Positions 25,208 to 33,360 of a DNA stretch of 38,625 bases are shown here, piece by piece. The stretch's first letter is position 1. Each line of letters begins with the position of its first letter. This stretch comes from Bacteroidaceae bacterium (GTDB taxonomy: Bacteria > Bacteroidota > Bacteroidia > Bacteroidales > Bacteroidaceae): positions 1-38,625 of the forward strand of contig JAFQNW010000133.1 in NCBI GenBank assembly GCA_017420875.1. Direction: 5' to 3'. Below the pieces are notes generated by a model that saw only the letters and a list, made by a program, of their open reading frames with translations, searched no databases and had not been told where the DNA came from. Position numbers and translations under genes: made by a program.

Positions 25208-26011
25208 ATGAAAATAAATTTTTTAAGTCTGGCAAGTGGTAGCAGTGGCAATTGTTATTATTTGGGGACAGATAAATCTGGAATATTGATTGATGCAGGC
25301 ATAGGTATCCGGACCATCAAGAAGGTCTTTAAAGAATATGCCTTGTCGTTAAGTAGGATTCGTGCTGTATTTATTACTCACGACCATGCTGATCATATTA
25401 AGTCGGTTGGTTGTTTGGGTGAAAAACATGGCATTCCGGTGTATTCTACTCCTGAAATACACAAGGGAATCAATAAAAGCTATTGTATGACGGAGAAATT
25501 GTCTACTAGTGTGCGTCATCTATCTAAAGAAACTCCATTGGAATTGGAAGATTTCAAGATCACGGCTTTTGAAGTTCCTCACGATGGAACAGATAATGTG
25601 GGTTATTGCATAGAGGTAGATGGTAAAGTCTTCACTTTCCTGACAGACTTGGGACACATCACTCCTATTGCTGCACAATATATATGTAAAGCCAATTATT
25701 TGATTATTGAAGCCAATTACGATGAGGAAATGTTGAGAATGGGGCCTTATCCTCAGTATTTGAAAGAGCGTATTGCCGGTCCGAACGGACATATGTGTAA
25801 TCGGGATACAGCTGAATTTCTTGCCGACAACATTCATGAAGAGCTGAAATTTATTTGGTTGTGCCATTTAAGTAAGGATAATAATCATCCGGAGTTGGCT
25901 TATAAAACCGTTGAATTGATTTTGCGTAGTAGAGGTGTGTTGGTGGGGAAAGATGTGCAACTCGTTGCTTTAAAGCGAAATACGCCTACTGGGATGTTTG
26001 AGTTTGAATAA
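25208..26011 (+). CDS. MBL-fold metallo-hydrolase, WalJ/YycJ-like
   Basis: A 267-residue metallo-beta-lactamase-fold protein. The N-terminus MKINFLSLASGSSGNCYYLG is characteristic of the YycJ/WalJ group. The metal-binding motif THDHADH is at 57-63, with further ligands in VPHDGTDNVGY, FLTDLGHI and the C-terminal CHLSKDNNHPE. WalJ-like proteins are thought to act on DNA or RNA ends and to help coordinate cell-wall and division processes; the substrate here is unknown. TATATTTG at 25148-25155 with a TTTT near -33 is a likely promoter. It is followed by the tRNA-Lys pair. Confidence 0.87.
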   Translation: MKINFLSLASGSSGNCYYLGTDKSGILIDAGIGIRTIKKVFKEYALSLSRIRAVFITHDHADHIKSVGCLGEKHGIPVYSTPEIHKGINKSYCMTEKLSTSVRHLSKETPLELEDFKITAFEVPHDGTDNVGYCIEVDGKVFTFLTDLGHITPIAAQYICKANYLIIEANYDEEMLRMGPYPQYLKERIAGPNGHMCNRDTAEFLADNIHEELKFIWLCHLSKDNNHPELAYKTVELILRSRGVLVGKDVQLVALKRNTPTGMFEFE

Positions 26012-26046
26012 AATTCGATGAAAAGGGCAAAAAAACTCATAAAAAG

Positions 26047-26078
26047 TTTGCAGATATAAAATAAAACGCCTACCTTTG
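26047..26078 (+). promoter_or_regulatory. Promoter of the tRNA-Lys pair
   Basis: TTTG (26047-26050), 20 bp, TACCTTTG (26071-26078), 22 bp before the first tRNA. It is a near-perfect Bacteroides consensus promoter. Confidence 0.8.
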
Positions 26079-26100
26079 CAACCGCAAATCAGAAATGAAT

Positions 26101-26173
26101 GCATCCTTAGCTCAGTTGGTAGAGCAACTGACTCTTAATCAGTGGGTCCAGGGTTCGAATCCCTGAGGATGTA
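26101..26173 (+). tRNA. tRNA-Lys (anticodon CTT), copy 1
   Basis: A 73-nt cloverleaf. Acceptor GCATCCT pairs with AGGATGT (terminal G-U), and anticodon stem ACTGA/TCAGT has loop CTCTTAA with anticodon CTT at 26134-26136. The T arm is CCAGGGTTCGAATCCCTGA and the discriminator A. CCA is not encoded. Confidence 0.95.
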
Positions 26174-26199
26174 CGAAAAGAGAGAAATGATTTGTATTT

Positions 26200-26272
26200 G
26201 CATCCTTAGCTCAGTTGGTAGAGCAACTGACTCTTAATCAGTGGGTCCAGGGTTCGAATCCCTGAGGATGTA
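26200..26272 (+). tRNA. tRNA-Lys (anticodon CTT), copy 2
   Basis: Identical over all 73 nt to the copy 99 bp upstream; the 3' flank is also partly duplicated. It shares the upstream promoter and is followed by the terminator. Confidence 0.95.
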
Positions 26273-26275
26273 CAG

Positions 26276-26314
26276 AAAGAGAGGAATGACTTGAACAAAG
26301 TTGTTCCTCTCTTT
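26276..26314 (+). terminator. Terminator of the tRNA-Lys pair
   Basis: An 11-bp stem AAAGAGAGGAA (26276-26286) with TTCCTCTCTTT (26304-26314), inner ACTT/AAGT pairing and a following T run. Confidence 0.85.
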
Positions 26315-26408
26315 CTTTTTTATTTGGTAATTATAAAGCAAAAAGACGATGATGTAACACATTTGTAATATTATATTTATATCTTTGTCACCGAAATGAA
26401 ATGATATT

Positions 26409-27395
26409 ATGAAAACGATAAGAATAATCATGTTGGCTTTATGGGCCAGTGTCTGTATGCCGATGGCTAACGCTCAGGAAACGAAGGCTGAGCAGCCTAA
26501 GGGAAAAGCAATAATCCGTATTTTTACCAATCTTCATACAGGATTTGGGCAGGACAGAGATGACCGTGGGTTTGAATTGAACCGAAGCTATTTAGGCTAT
26601 CAGTATGATTTGGGCAAAGGATTACAACTTAAAGCGGTTATGGATGTGGGTAAATCCAGTGCGGTAGACGACCTACAACGGATTGCATTCATCAAGAATG
26701 CACAAGTTTCCTGGAAAACAGGTAAACTGACCCTTCACGGTGGGATGATTTCAACCATTCAGTTTAAGGTGCAGGAAGATTTCTGGGGCTATCGTTATAT
26801 GATGATGTCGTTCCAGGATTATTATAAATGGGGAAGCAGTGCCGATTTGGGTATATCTGCTGCCTATAAGCTGACAGATTGGTTGACCGCCGAAGCCATA
26901 GTGGTTAATGGAGAGGGTTATAAGAAAGTACAGAAAAACGATGGATTGCAATATGGCCTGGGAGCTACGATACAGCCCTTGAAAGGACTTACTGTCCGCC
27001 TTTATGGTAGTTTGAACGAAGGTGCTGATGAGACTAAGGAAGATATTTCCAATGTAGCTACCATGATTGGTTACAAAGGAAAATCCTTTTCCGTAGCAGC
27101 AGAATATAACTGGCTCGGTAATTCCGGTAATGTGAAAGATGCGGATATGTACGGATATTCGGTGTATGGAACGGTAAAGATGAACAAGAATTTGGAAGCC
27201 TTTGCCCGATACGATTTGTTGACTTCCAAAGATGATTGGAACGAAGCCAAGGATGAATCGACTATATTAGCCGGTATGCAGTTCAAGTTGGGCAAATATG
27301 TAAAGCTGGCACCAAATTTCCGCATGTATATGCCGAAGAAGGAAGGTGCAGACAATCGTTACATGGCTTATATCAGTTGTTTCTTCGGTATCTAA
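26409..27395 (+). CDS. OprO/OprP-type outer-membrane porin
   Basis: A 328-residue protein with a signal peptide (about 1-22, MANA cleavage before QET). It continues with some 14-16 amphipathic beta strands such as GLQLKAVMDVGKSS, TAEAIVVNGEGYKK, KSFSVAAEYNW and NLEAFARYDLL, and ends in FFGI. Content and spacing match the porins often annotated as phosphate-selective porin O and P in Bacteroidales; selectivity cannot be read from sequence. A TATCTTTG -7-like element is at 26380-26387, though the only TTTG upstream (26362-26365) is too close (14 bp). The 3' side carries a large palindrome (27408-27470). Confidence 0.82.
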   Translation: MKTIRIIMLALWASVCMPMANAQETKAEQPKGKAIIRIFTNLHTGFGQDRDDRGFELNRSYLGYQYDLGKGLQLKAVMDVGKSSAVDDLQRIAFIKNAQVSWKTGKLTLHGGMISTIQFKVQEDFWGYRYMMMSFQDYYKWGSSADLGISAAYKLTDWLTAEAIVVNGEGYKKVQKNDGLQYGLGATIQPLKGLTVRLYGSLNEGADETKEDISNVATMIGYKGKSFSVAAEYNWLGNSGNVKDADMYGYSVYGTVKMNKNLEAFARYDLLTSKDDWNEAKDESTILAGMQFKLGKYVKLAPNFRMYMPKKEGADNRYMAYISCFFGI

Positions 27396-27407
27396 AGCAT
27401 TTCGTTT

Positions 27408-27495
27408 CGTCATGCTAGAAGACCACGCTCCGTCATTATAGATGACCGGGCGTGGTCTTCTAGCATGACGGAGCGTGGTTGTCTAACATGGTGGA
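27408..27495. repeat. 21-bp perfect palindrome with adjoining 23-bp direct repeats
   Basis: CGTCATGCTAGAAGACCACGC (27408-27428) is exactly complementary to 27450-27470. The 21-nt loop itself contains GTCAT (27432-27436) and ATGAC (27442-27446). The right arm with two further bases (27450-27472) is repeated at 27473-27495 with 18 of 23 positions equal. No T run follows, so it is not a classical terminator, though it could block RNA decay or transcription between porin and the convergent oxidoreductase gene. Confidence 0.85.
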
Positions 27496-27504
27496 AGGGA
27501 TACA

Positions 27505-28887
27505 TTACATCCATCCGTTCAGCATGCCATAGAAGAACATTGGTTTGAGGAAGTCGTGTTTGAGCACCCAAGCCAAGTATTGTTCTTTCGACATATCCAG
27601 TAACGAGAACGGGAACGTGATGTCTGCATCTTTGTTATAGTCGAATTCGGCCAATAGAACGTGTCCATAGTCGGTCACAATCGGACAACAAGCATATCCG
27701 TTGTATTTCTTGGATGGTTCTTTGCCTTTCATGACGTCTATCATGTTTTGTACGGCAACCGGCAATTGCTTGCGGATAGCCGAACTGGTCTTACTGGTTG
27801 GGATACCGGCTACGTCGCCCAAGCTGACGATGTTAGGATATGTCTTATGAATCAGTGTATCTTTATCTACCATAACCCAAGCATCTTTAGCCAAGCTTCC
27901 TTCGGTCCATGACAAACCGGATTCTCTCACGAAATCGGGAGCCGATTGAGGAGGAACGAAGCTCAAGAAGTCGTAATCTTCTACGAATGGGGTGATGATT
28001 TTCTTTTCCACTTCCACCTCCTTGCCTAGTGCTTCATCAAATTCCTTCACTTTCTTGGTCTCATGTTTCTCCAGATGCACTTGCTTCTTCAGGGTATCTA
28101 CCCCTTTTACGCGAGTCTTGACTTCCAATCCGATGTTGCGTTCTTTGTAGATTTCCAGGAAACGAGGAGTATAGAGTGGTACATTGTATAATGCGTCACT
28201 GCTGCAAAAATAATCAATCTTCACGTTGTCACGAGCCCCCTGTTTGCGTGCCCAATGTTCTGTGAGCATACAAATCTTTTTCGGAGCACCTCCACATTTC
28301 AGTTTGGTGTAAGTATCGGTGAAAACTCCTCTTCCACCCTTCTTGACGAATTCCTGAATGGCCGCCCACGTCTTTTGTGCTCCGACAAAGTCGTAGATGC
28401 TGTGAGCATTTCCGGCACCTAGGGTGTCCAATGAAATACCTTCCACTTTGTTCCAGTTCAGTTGAAGCCCTGGAGTCAGTACCAAGAAGTCATACGAATA
28501 GCTTTCACCTCCGGCTGTGCGGGCGGTTTGCTTGACGGGGTCGAGGGCTACTACTTTGTCTTTCACCCATTTCACTCCTTTAGGGATACATTCTGATTGA
28601 GGCTTCCACACTTCATCCGGTTGGAATACGCCCGATGCGATGAAGGTGAACCCCGGTTGATAATATTGACGGTCACTGGGATCAATCAAGGTGATATCCG
28701 GATTCTTGAGTCTATGCAATAAACGGGCTGCAAAACTACAACCGGCTGCTCCTCCCCCAATGATTAAGATTTTGCTTTTAATGTTTTCCTTGCTGAAGTA
28801 ATATCCGGCTCCTACTCCGGCTCCGGCAACGACTAAGCCGCCTGCTGCGACTTTCAGAAATTTGCGTCGATTAATGGTGTCGCTCAT
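27505..28887 (-). CDS. Sulfide:quinone oxidoreductase-like flavoprotein with twin-arginine leader
   Basis: 460 residues from the ATG at 28887; a TTG at 28899 is in frame but nearly at the predicted transcript start. The N-terminus SDTINRRKFLKVAAGG followed by a hydrophobic stretch is a Tat-type signal or anchor. FAD-binding GGGAAG is at 44-49. Two cysteines match the catalytic pair of SQR: Cys198 in KLKCGGAPKK and Cys401 in GYACCPIVT, both contexts closely like those of the mitochondrial SQR. Family members oxidise sulfide and pass electrons to quinone, here presumably menaquinone; flavocytochrome c-type sulfide dehydrogenase is the alternative. An unusual Lys/Glu-rich insertion occurs near 275-310. 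It has its own promoter. Confidence 0.82.
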   Translation of the reverse strand: MSDTINRRKFLKVAAGGLVVAGAGVGAGYYFSKENIKSKILIIGGGAAGCSFAARLLHRLKNPDITLIDPSDRQYYQPGFTFIASGVFQPDEVWKPQSECIPKGVKWVKDKVVALDPVKQTARTAGGESYSYDFLVLTPGLQLNWNKVEGISLDTLGAGNAHSIYDFVGAQKTWAAIQEFVKKGGRGVFTDTYTKLKCGGAPKKICMLTEHWARKQGARDNVKIDYFCSSDALYNVPLYTPRFLEIYKERNIGLEVKTRVKGVDTLKKQVHLEKHETKKVKEFDEALGKEVEVEKKIITPFVEDYDFLSFVPPQSAPDFVRESGLSWTEGSLAKDAWVMVDKDTLIHKTYPNIVSLGDVAGIPTSKTSSAIRKQLPVAVQNMIDVMKGKEPSKKYNGYACCPIVTDYGHVLLAEFDYNKDADITFPFSLLDMSKEQYLAWVLKHDFLKPMFFYGMLNGWM

Positions 28888-28912
28888 GTTTTGAATCAAA
28901 TTTTATTTGTTG

Positions 28913-28944
28913 CAAATTTATGGGTTTCTTTTAAATAAAGCAAA
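28913..28944 (-). promoter_or_regulatory. Promoter of the SQR-like gene
   Basis: On the minus strand TTTG (28941-28944), 20 bp, TAAATTTG (28913-28920), about 26 bp upstream of the ATG at 28887. Confidence 0.75.
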
Positions 28945-28964
28945 TTCATACAGGCATTTAAAGT

Positions 28965-29003
28965 AAAAGGTGAAGGCATTTACAGAAAATGCCTTCACCT
29001 TTT
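28965..29003 (-). terminator. Terminator of aqpZ
   Basis: A perfect 17-bp stem (28965-28981 with 28987-29003; GGTGAAGGCAT/ATGCCTTCACC core) with a 5-nt loop. A T-rich tract follows on the minus strand, 21 bp past the aqpZ stop. Confidence 0.88.
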
Positions 29004-29024
29004 GTCTAAAATGTCTTGAAATGG

Positions 29025-29684
29025 TTATTCTTTACCGATAATTTTCCAAACAATCGCACTTAATGCAGCACCAATGAATGGACCAACGATGAATACCCAC
29101 AATTCGCTCAATGCTTGACCACCTGCAAAAACAGCAGGAGCAATACTACGGGCTGGGTTAACAGAAGTTCCTGTGTAATGAATACCTACCAAGTGGATTA
29201 AAATCAAAGACAAACCGATTGCTAAACCTGCAAAGTTACCGGCACCCTTTTTAGCATCTGTGGTACCCAATACTACCAATACAAAAATGAATGTCAAGAT
29301 GATTTCGGCAATCAAACCATTCATTACATCACCTGAACATGTGTTGGCACCGGTAGTAGTACCTGCAGGAGCTAAACCTGATACTAAAACGGCCAATAAT
29401 GCAGAGCCGATGAATGCACCGATAACTTGGAAGATCATATACATTCCGGCATCCTTACCACTGATACGACCTGTCAAAAGACAACCTAAAGTAATGGCTG
29501 GATTGATATGGCAACCACTGATTCCGCCAATGGTGTATGCCATGGCCACAACAGCCAAACCAAAAGCGATAGCTGTTCCAACTACAGATGCAGGATCAAC
29601 ACCACAATTAAGACTTACGGCTGTGCCGCAACCCATCAGTACCAATACCATTGTACCGATCATTTCTGCTAAATACTTTTTCAT
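29025..29684 (-). CDS. aqpZ: Aquaporin Z, orthodox water channel
   Basis: A 219-residue MIP-family channel with six transmembrane helices and two NPA half-helices (61-63 in GCHINPAITLG and 176-178 in SVNPARS). Selectivity-filter positions align with Escherichia coli AqpZ: Phe41, His164, Thr173 and Arg179, with the same spacing His-9-Thr-6-Arg. This marks a water-selective pore rather than a glycerol facilitator. The length is close to the 231 residues of AqpZ. Upstream on the minus strand TATCTTTG (29715-29722) with CTTG (29743-29746, spacing 20) is the likely promoter. It has its own terminator and so is independent of the SQR-like gene downstream. Confidence 0.93.
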   Translation of the reverse strand: MKKYLAEMIGTMVLVLMGCGTAVSLNCGVDPASVVGTAIAFGLAVVAMAYTIGGISGCHINPAITLGCLLTGRISGKDAGMYMIFQVIGAFIGSALLAVLVSGLAPAGTTTGANTCSGDVMNGLIAEIILTFIFVLVVLGTTDAKKGAGNFAGLAIGLSLILIHLVGIHYTGTSVNPARSIAPAVFAGGQALSELWVFIVGPFIGAALSAIVWKIIGKE

Positions 29685-29771
29685 ACTACAAACTATTTAA
29701 AAGTTAATTTGATTCAAAGATATGTAAATTGGATTTTTCTTACAAGATTTTGAACAATTAATTTATTTCTT

Positions 29772-30020
29772 TCAAGAAGATTGATTGTTCTCTATGTTGC
29801 TTTTAATTTTTTCCAATAGCAAGAGGCATCCTTGCATTTTGGGGTTGTTATAGCATATATAGGCTTGCTCGAAAAGCATTTGGATGGTGAGTTTCAAGTT
29901 TGGCGAATAGGTGCTTTTCTCAATGGCCATTTCTGATGGAATGTTGTTTCCTTGCTCATCGAACCAACGCTTTAAAGCGTCCACTTCTTCCAATGTATAA
30001 ACGTTTGCTTGCTTTTTCAT
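29772..30020 (-). CDS. Small Bacteroidales protein, possibly DUF6965
   Basis: 82 residues, predicted mainly helical, no signal peptide or transmembrane segment. EEVDALKRWFDEQGNNIP and SPNLKLTIQMLFEQAY..NPKMQGCLLLLEKIK resemble, from memory, the small DUF6965 family of Bacteroidales; this is tentative. It starts 13 bp after the tamL stop on the same strand and is probably cotranslated with it. The function is unknown. Confidence 0.65.
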   Translation of the reverse strand: MKKQANVYTLEEVDALKRWFDEQGNNIPSEMAIEKSTYSPNLKLTIQMLFEQAYICYNNPKMQGCLLLLEKIKSNIENNQSS

Positions 30021-30033
30021 GTAAAAAATCTGT

Positions 30034-32340
30034 TTAGAATGGATAACCTACGGCAAAATGGAATGTAAAGTCGCGACCGAATCTTGGGCGGATAAGTGGG
30101 TATTTGTCGTCGCCTTTTTCCATCGGATTAACCGCCTTCATACCGCCATCAAAGCGGAGAATCAGATAATCCAAGTCGAAACGGATACCCAATCCGTAGG
30201 CCACGGCTAGTTGTTTATAAAAGCGGTTGAATCGGAAAGTTCCTTCTTCCTGTCCTTTGTAATCGCGTATGTTCCAGATGTTTCCGGCATCAATAAAGGC
30301 TGCTCCGTTCAACTTCCAGAAAAGGTGCGTGCGATATTCGATATTCAGGTCGAGCTTGATGTCGCCCGTATGGTTGATATAGTTGACATTTTCCAAACTT
30401 CCTTTATAGCTACCTGGTCCTAATGAGCGAACTGACCATCCACGTACACTATTAGGACCACCGGAGAAGTAACGTTTTTCGAATGGAAGGATTTGTGAGT
30501 TACCATAGGGATAAGCCACTCCCATGCCGATATGGAATACGAAAGAGTTCCGATTGTCGATGTTCCAATTGTGGGCAAAATCGAAATCTCCCTTAATGTA
30601 TTGGGCGAAAGGAATGTTGGCTATCACAAAACCTTTGTCGGCCTTCGGTTCTGAGTTGATGGCTTTGGAAGATAAGTACAAAAGGTTGCCGGCTTCTTCC
30701 ACGTTCATACGGATGGAATATGAATTGTTACTAGGGGTACGTGTACGGTCGTTGGCACTATTATAAGTATAGGTATAGCCCATACGAACCACCAACTGGT
30801 CTTCATAACTCTTGATAAGGATGGAATTTCTATCGGTCAAGTTGTTCAGATAAGCCTTGAAGTTTTCCGATTTCCAGGGTACATATACATAGTTGATGTT
30901 GAGAAGGTCGAAACGATGCTGGGAACGTTTGCGATCTACCCATTGATAACTCCATGAAGCCGATGTCAACGTACGGGTGAATTCCGGACGAATTTGTGAG
31001 TTGAAGTCAATTCCTACTTCGGAAGTGGCACGGATTTTTCGCTTGAATTCGGATGAAAGGAATGGAAATTTGAATTCCGGGAAATTCAAGCTGGCTTCTA
31101 TCCCATATTCCTTGTAGTCATCACTTTCATAGCCCTCTTGAAGTCCGGTAATGGCTTCATAGGCTCCACGCACTTTGAAGGAGAAGGTTTCCGAACCTTT
31201 GAAAACATTTCGATGTTGGAAGGTCAACGAAGCAGCTGCCCCTAAGTCACCCGCCGAGTTGGTACCTTCGATTTCGAAAGCTAAAGATTGGTTTTTAGCC
31301 TTGGTTAGTAAGATATTGGCATCTAATTGCACACTATCGTTTTGGTTGACCTCATTGAATCGTATATTGGTGTATTTCAAAGCATGCAAACGCCCCATGG
31401 AGGTATAGGTTTCTTGTACATCTTGTTCGTTGAAGAGTTCGTTCGGGCGAATGTAGTTGAAGTTGGCTAATGTGCCTGGTCTTAAATATACCTTCTTGTC
31501 GTAATACACATTCAATCCCTTGTAATGCAAGGAATCGTATTGGCTATAATCCTCATTAGTAGAGCCTAAATCGCTTTCTGTCAAGAAGTTTACATTGCGA
31601 ATCTTGTATTGTTGATGTGGTGTCGGTATATCTTCCTTCTTGCGTTGATAAGGCAATAGCTTCATGGTGAGATCCACCATATAGGTATTTCTGGCCGTAT
31701 CGGCTTGATACACCAGGAAGTCCTTGTTGAATTTATAGTACCCATTTTGTTGCAACAACTGGGTAATGCGTTGGCGTTCGTTGTCCAAAGCTACCACATC
31801 GAAGGGCATTCCGTCTTGCAAGTATGATTGAGCAGAGTCCTTCTCGATGAACTCGTTTATCTTCAGGTCATCAACATGGTATGCAATGTGTCGCACGGTA
31901 TATGGTTTCCCTGCCTTGATTTGATAGTTCAGTTTCAGCTTGTTCTTTTGGATAATGGTATCCAGAAGCACCTCTGCCCTCATGTATCCCATGTTCCTGA
32001 CAGCTTTTTCAATCTCTTGCTGGGATTTTCGGGTGATGTTCTCGTCGTAGATAACGGGGGCATCTCCCAGTTTGCGGAAAAACCGGTTCACCCATTTGCT
32101 GGAGTCTCTACCCGAGATGCAATAGATTCGCATGGGGACCTTTACCAGATTAAACCATTTTGCATTGGGGTTTTGACGGATATAAGTTGTGAACATGGAA
32201 GGCTTCACTTCTTTGGTGTCGGAAATGATGTTGACCTCGTCCAGCAAATATTGCTTTTCGGGGATAAACTTATTAACCGAACACGAAGTGAGCAGTACGG
32301 AAATTAATATATATAAATATAAAGGTCTAAATATCTTCAT
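30034..32340 (-). CDS. tamL: TamL: BamA/TamA-family outer-membrane lipoprotein
   Basis: A 768-residue Omp85-family protein carrying a lipoprotein signal (LLTSC, Cys20), which defines the Bacteroidota TamL type as opposed to proteobacterial TamA. Residues 21 to about 400 contain POTRA-like domains, and the C-terminal 16-strand barrel (about 400-768) includes the conserved YFSGGPNSVRGWSVRSLGPG loop motif and ends in FHFAVGYPF. TamL pairs with TamB for outer-membrane protein or lipid assembly; tamB itself lies at the left end of this window, about 26 kb away. A TATATTTG -7-like element is at 32372-32379. The divergent neighbour is a SpoU methylase gene. Confidence 0.92.
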   Translation of the reverse strand: MKIFRPLYLYILISVLLTSCSVNKFIPEKQYLLDEVNIISDTKEVKPSMFTTYIRQNPNAKWFNLVKVPMRIYCISGRDSSKWVNRFFRKLGDAPVIYDENITRKSQQEIEKAVRNMGYMRAEVLLDTIIQKNKLKLNYQIKAGKPYTVRHIAYHVDDLKINEFIEKDSAQSYLQDGMPFDVVALDNERQRITQLLQQNGYYKFNKDFLVYQADTARNTYMVDLTMKLLPYQRKKEDIPTPHQQYKIRNVNFLTESDLGSTNEDYSQYDSLHYKGLNVYYDKKVYLRPGTLANFNYIRPNELFNEQDVQETYTSMGRLHALKYTNIRFNEVNQNDSVQLDANILLTKAKNQSLAFEIEGTNSAGDLGAAASLTFQHRNVFKGSETFSFKVRGAYEAITGLQEGYESDDYKEYGIEASLNFPEFKFPFLSSEFKRKIRATSEVGIDFNSQIRPEFTRTLTSASWSYQWVDRKRSQHRFDLLNINYVYVPWKSENFKAYLNNLTDRNSILIKSYEDQLVVRMGYTYTYNSANDRTRTPSNNSYSIRMNVEEAGNLLYLSSKAINSEPKADKGFVIANIPFAQYIKGDFDFAHNWNIDNRNSFVFHIGMGVAYPYGNSQILPFEKRYFSGGPNSVRGWSVRSLGPGSYKGSLENVNYINHTGDIKLDLNIEYRTHLFWKLNGAAFIDAGNIWNIRDYKGQEEGTFRFNRFYKQLAVAYGLGIRFDLDYLILRFDGGMKAVNPMEKGDDKYPLIRPRFGRDFTFHFAVGYPF

Positions 32341-32442
32341 GGTGGGAAAACGGGCCTTCGTAATTTAAATGCAAATATAGAGAATAATTGAAAATATCTT
32401 TTTAACTTTGTTGTTAATAATTGGATATTTGCTGAATAATTT

Positions 32443-33195
32443 ATGCTAAGTAAGAATAAAATCAAATATATCCATTCGTTGGAATTGAAGAAGAATCGCA
32501 AGGAAGAGCAGGTCTTCATTGCCGAGGGGCATAAACTGGTAGAAGACTTGATGGGACACTTTCCTTGTAAGTTGTTGGTAGCTACTTCCGTTTGGTTAAG
32601 TCAACATCCTGGTGTTGAGGCTGATGAGATAATCGAGGTCACTCAAGACGAATTGTCAAAGGCTAGTTTACAAAAGACTCCCCAAAGTGTGTTGGCTATA
32701 TTCAAGCAACCACAATATACATATTCTCCCAATGATATAAGTAATGGCTTATGCATCGCTTTGGATGATGTTCAGGATCCAGGTAATCTGGGCACCATCA
32801 TCCGTCTGGCCGATTGGTTTGGTATAGAGCACATATTTTGCTCGCAAGGTACAGCCGATGTCTATAATCCTAAGACTATACAAGCAACGATGGGTGCCAT
32901 TGCCCGTGTCAAAGTGCATTATTGCGATTTGGTGACGTTGATAAATTCCTTGAAAGATATACCTGTATACGGAACTTTTTTGGATGGCGATAACATCTAT
33001 GGTAAGTCCTTGTCGGCAAATGGGCTTATTGTAATGGGCAATGAAGGTAAAGGGGTTAGCCCGGAAGTAGGAGGCTTGATTAATGAACGCCTTTATATAC
33101 CTAACTATCCTATGGAGAGAACTACCTCTGAATCACTGAACGTAGCCATAGCTACGGCCGTGGTTTGTGCCGAGTTCAGAAGAAGACTGATTTGA
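32443..33195 (+). CDS. SpoU/TrmH-family RNA 2'-O-methyltransferase
   Basis: A 250-residue SPOUT methyltransferase. The N-terminal substrate-binding domain (about 1-95, with VFIAEGHKLVEDL) is of the L30e-like type. The trefoil-knot catalytic domain has motif 1 LDDVQDPGNLGTIIRLADWFG (about 106-126), motif 2 IVMGNEGKGVSPEV (about 201-214) and motif 3 IPNYPMERTTSESLNVAIATA (about 223-243). It methylates ribose in rRNA or tRNA; the target nucleotide is not evident, RlmB-like 23S activity being one option. It is divergent from tamL with 102 bp between. TAACTTTG at 32403-32410 is a plausible -7 element. Confidence 0.9.
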   Translation: MLSKNKIKYIHSLELKKNRKEEQVFIAEGHKLVEDLMGHFPCKLLVATSVWLSQHPGVEADEIIEVTQDELSKASLQKTPQSVLAIFKQPQYTYSPNDISNGLCIALDDVQDPGNLGTIIRLADWFGIEHIFCSQGTADVYNPKTIQATMGAIARVKVHYCDLVTLINSLKDIPVYGTFLDGDNIYGKSLSANGLIVMGNEGKGVSPEVGGLINERLYIPNYPMERTTSESLNVAIATAVVCAEFRRRLI

Positions 33196-33360
33196 TTTCT
33201 GCTTATTGTATATTTTACAATAGAAAAGGCTTATTATTGTAAGGATTATGGTATGTATCTGGCTGCTGATTAGTGTTTTATAACATGTGCTTGAAGATAT
33301 TCCATCCTATAAATAATGGCTAATTTTGCATCTAGAATAATAATCCAATAAAATAATAGA

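Noticed and set aside
27408..27470. Terminal inverted repeats of an insertion sequence
   Set aside because: The arms are only 21 bp apart, with no transposase or target duplication.
33204..33222. TATTGTA/TACAATA hairpin after the methyltransferase gene as a terminator
   Set aside because: The stem is short and purely A/T-rich apart from one pair, with no T run after it.
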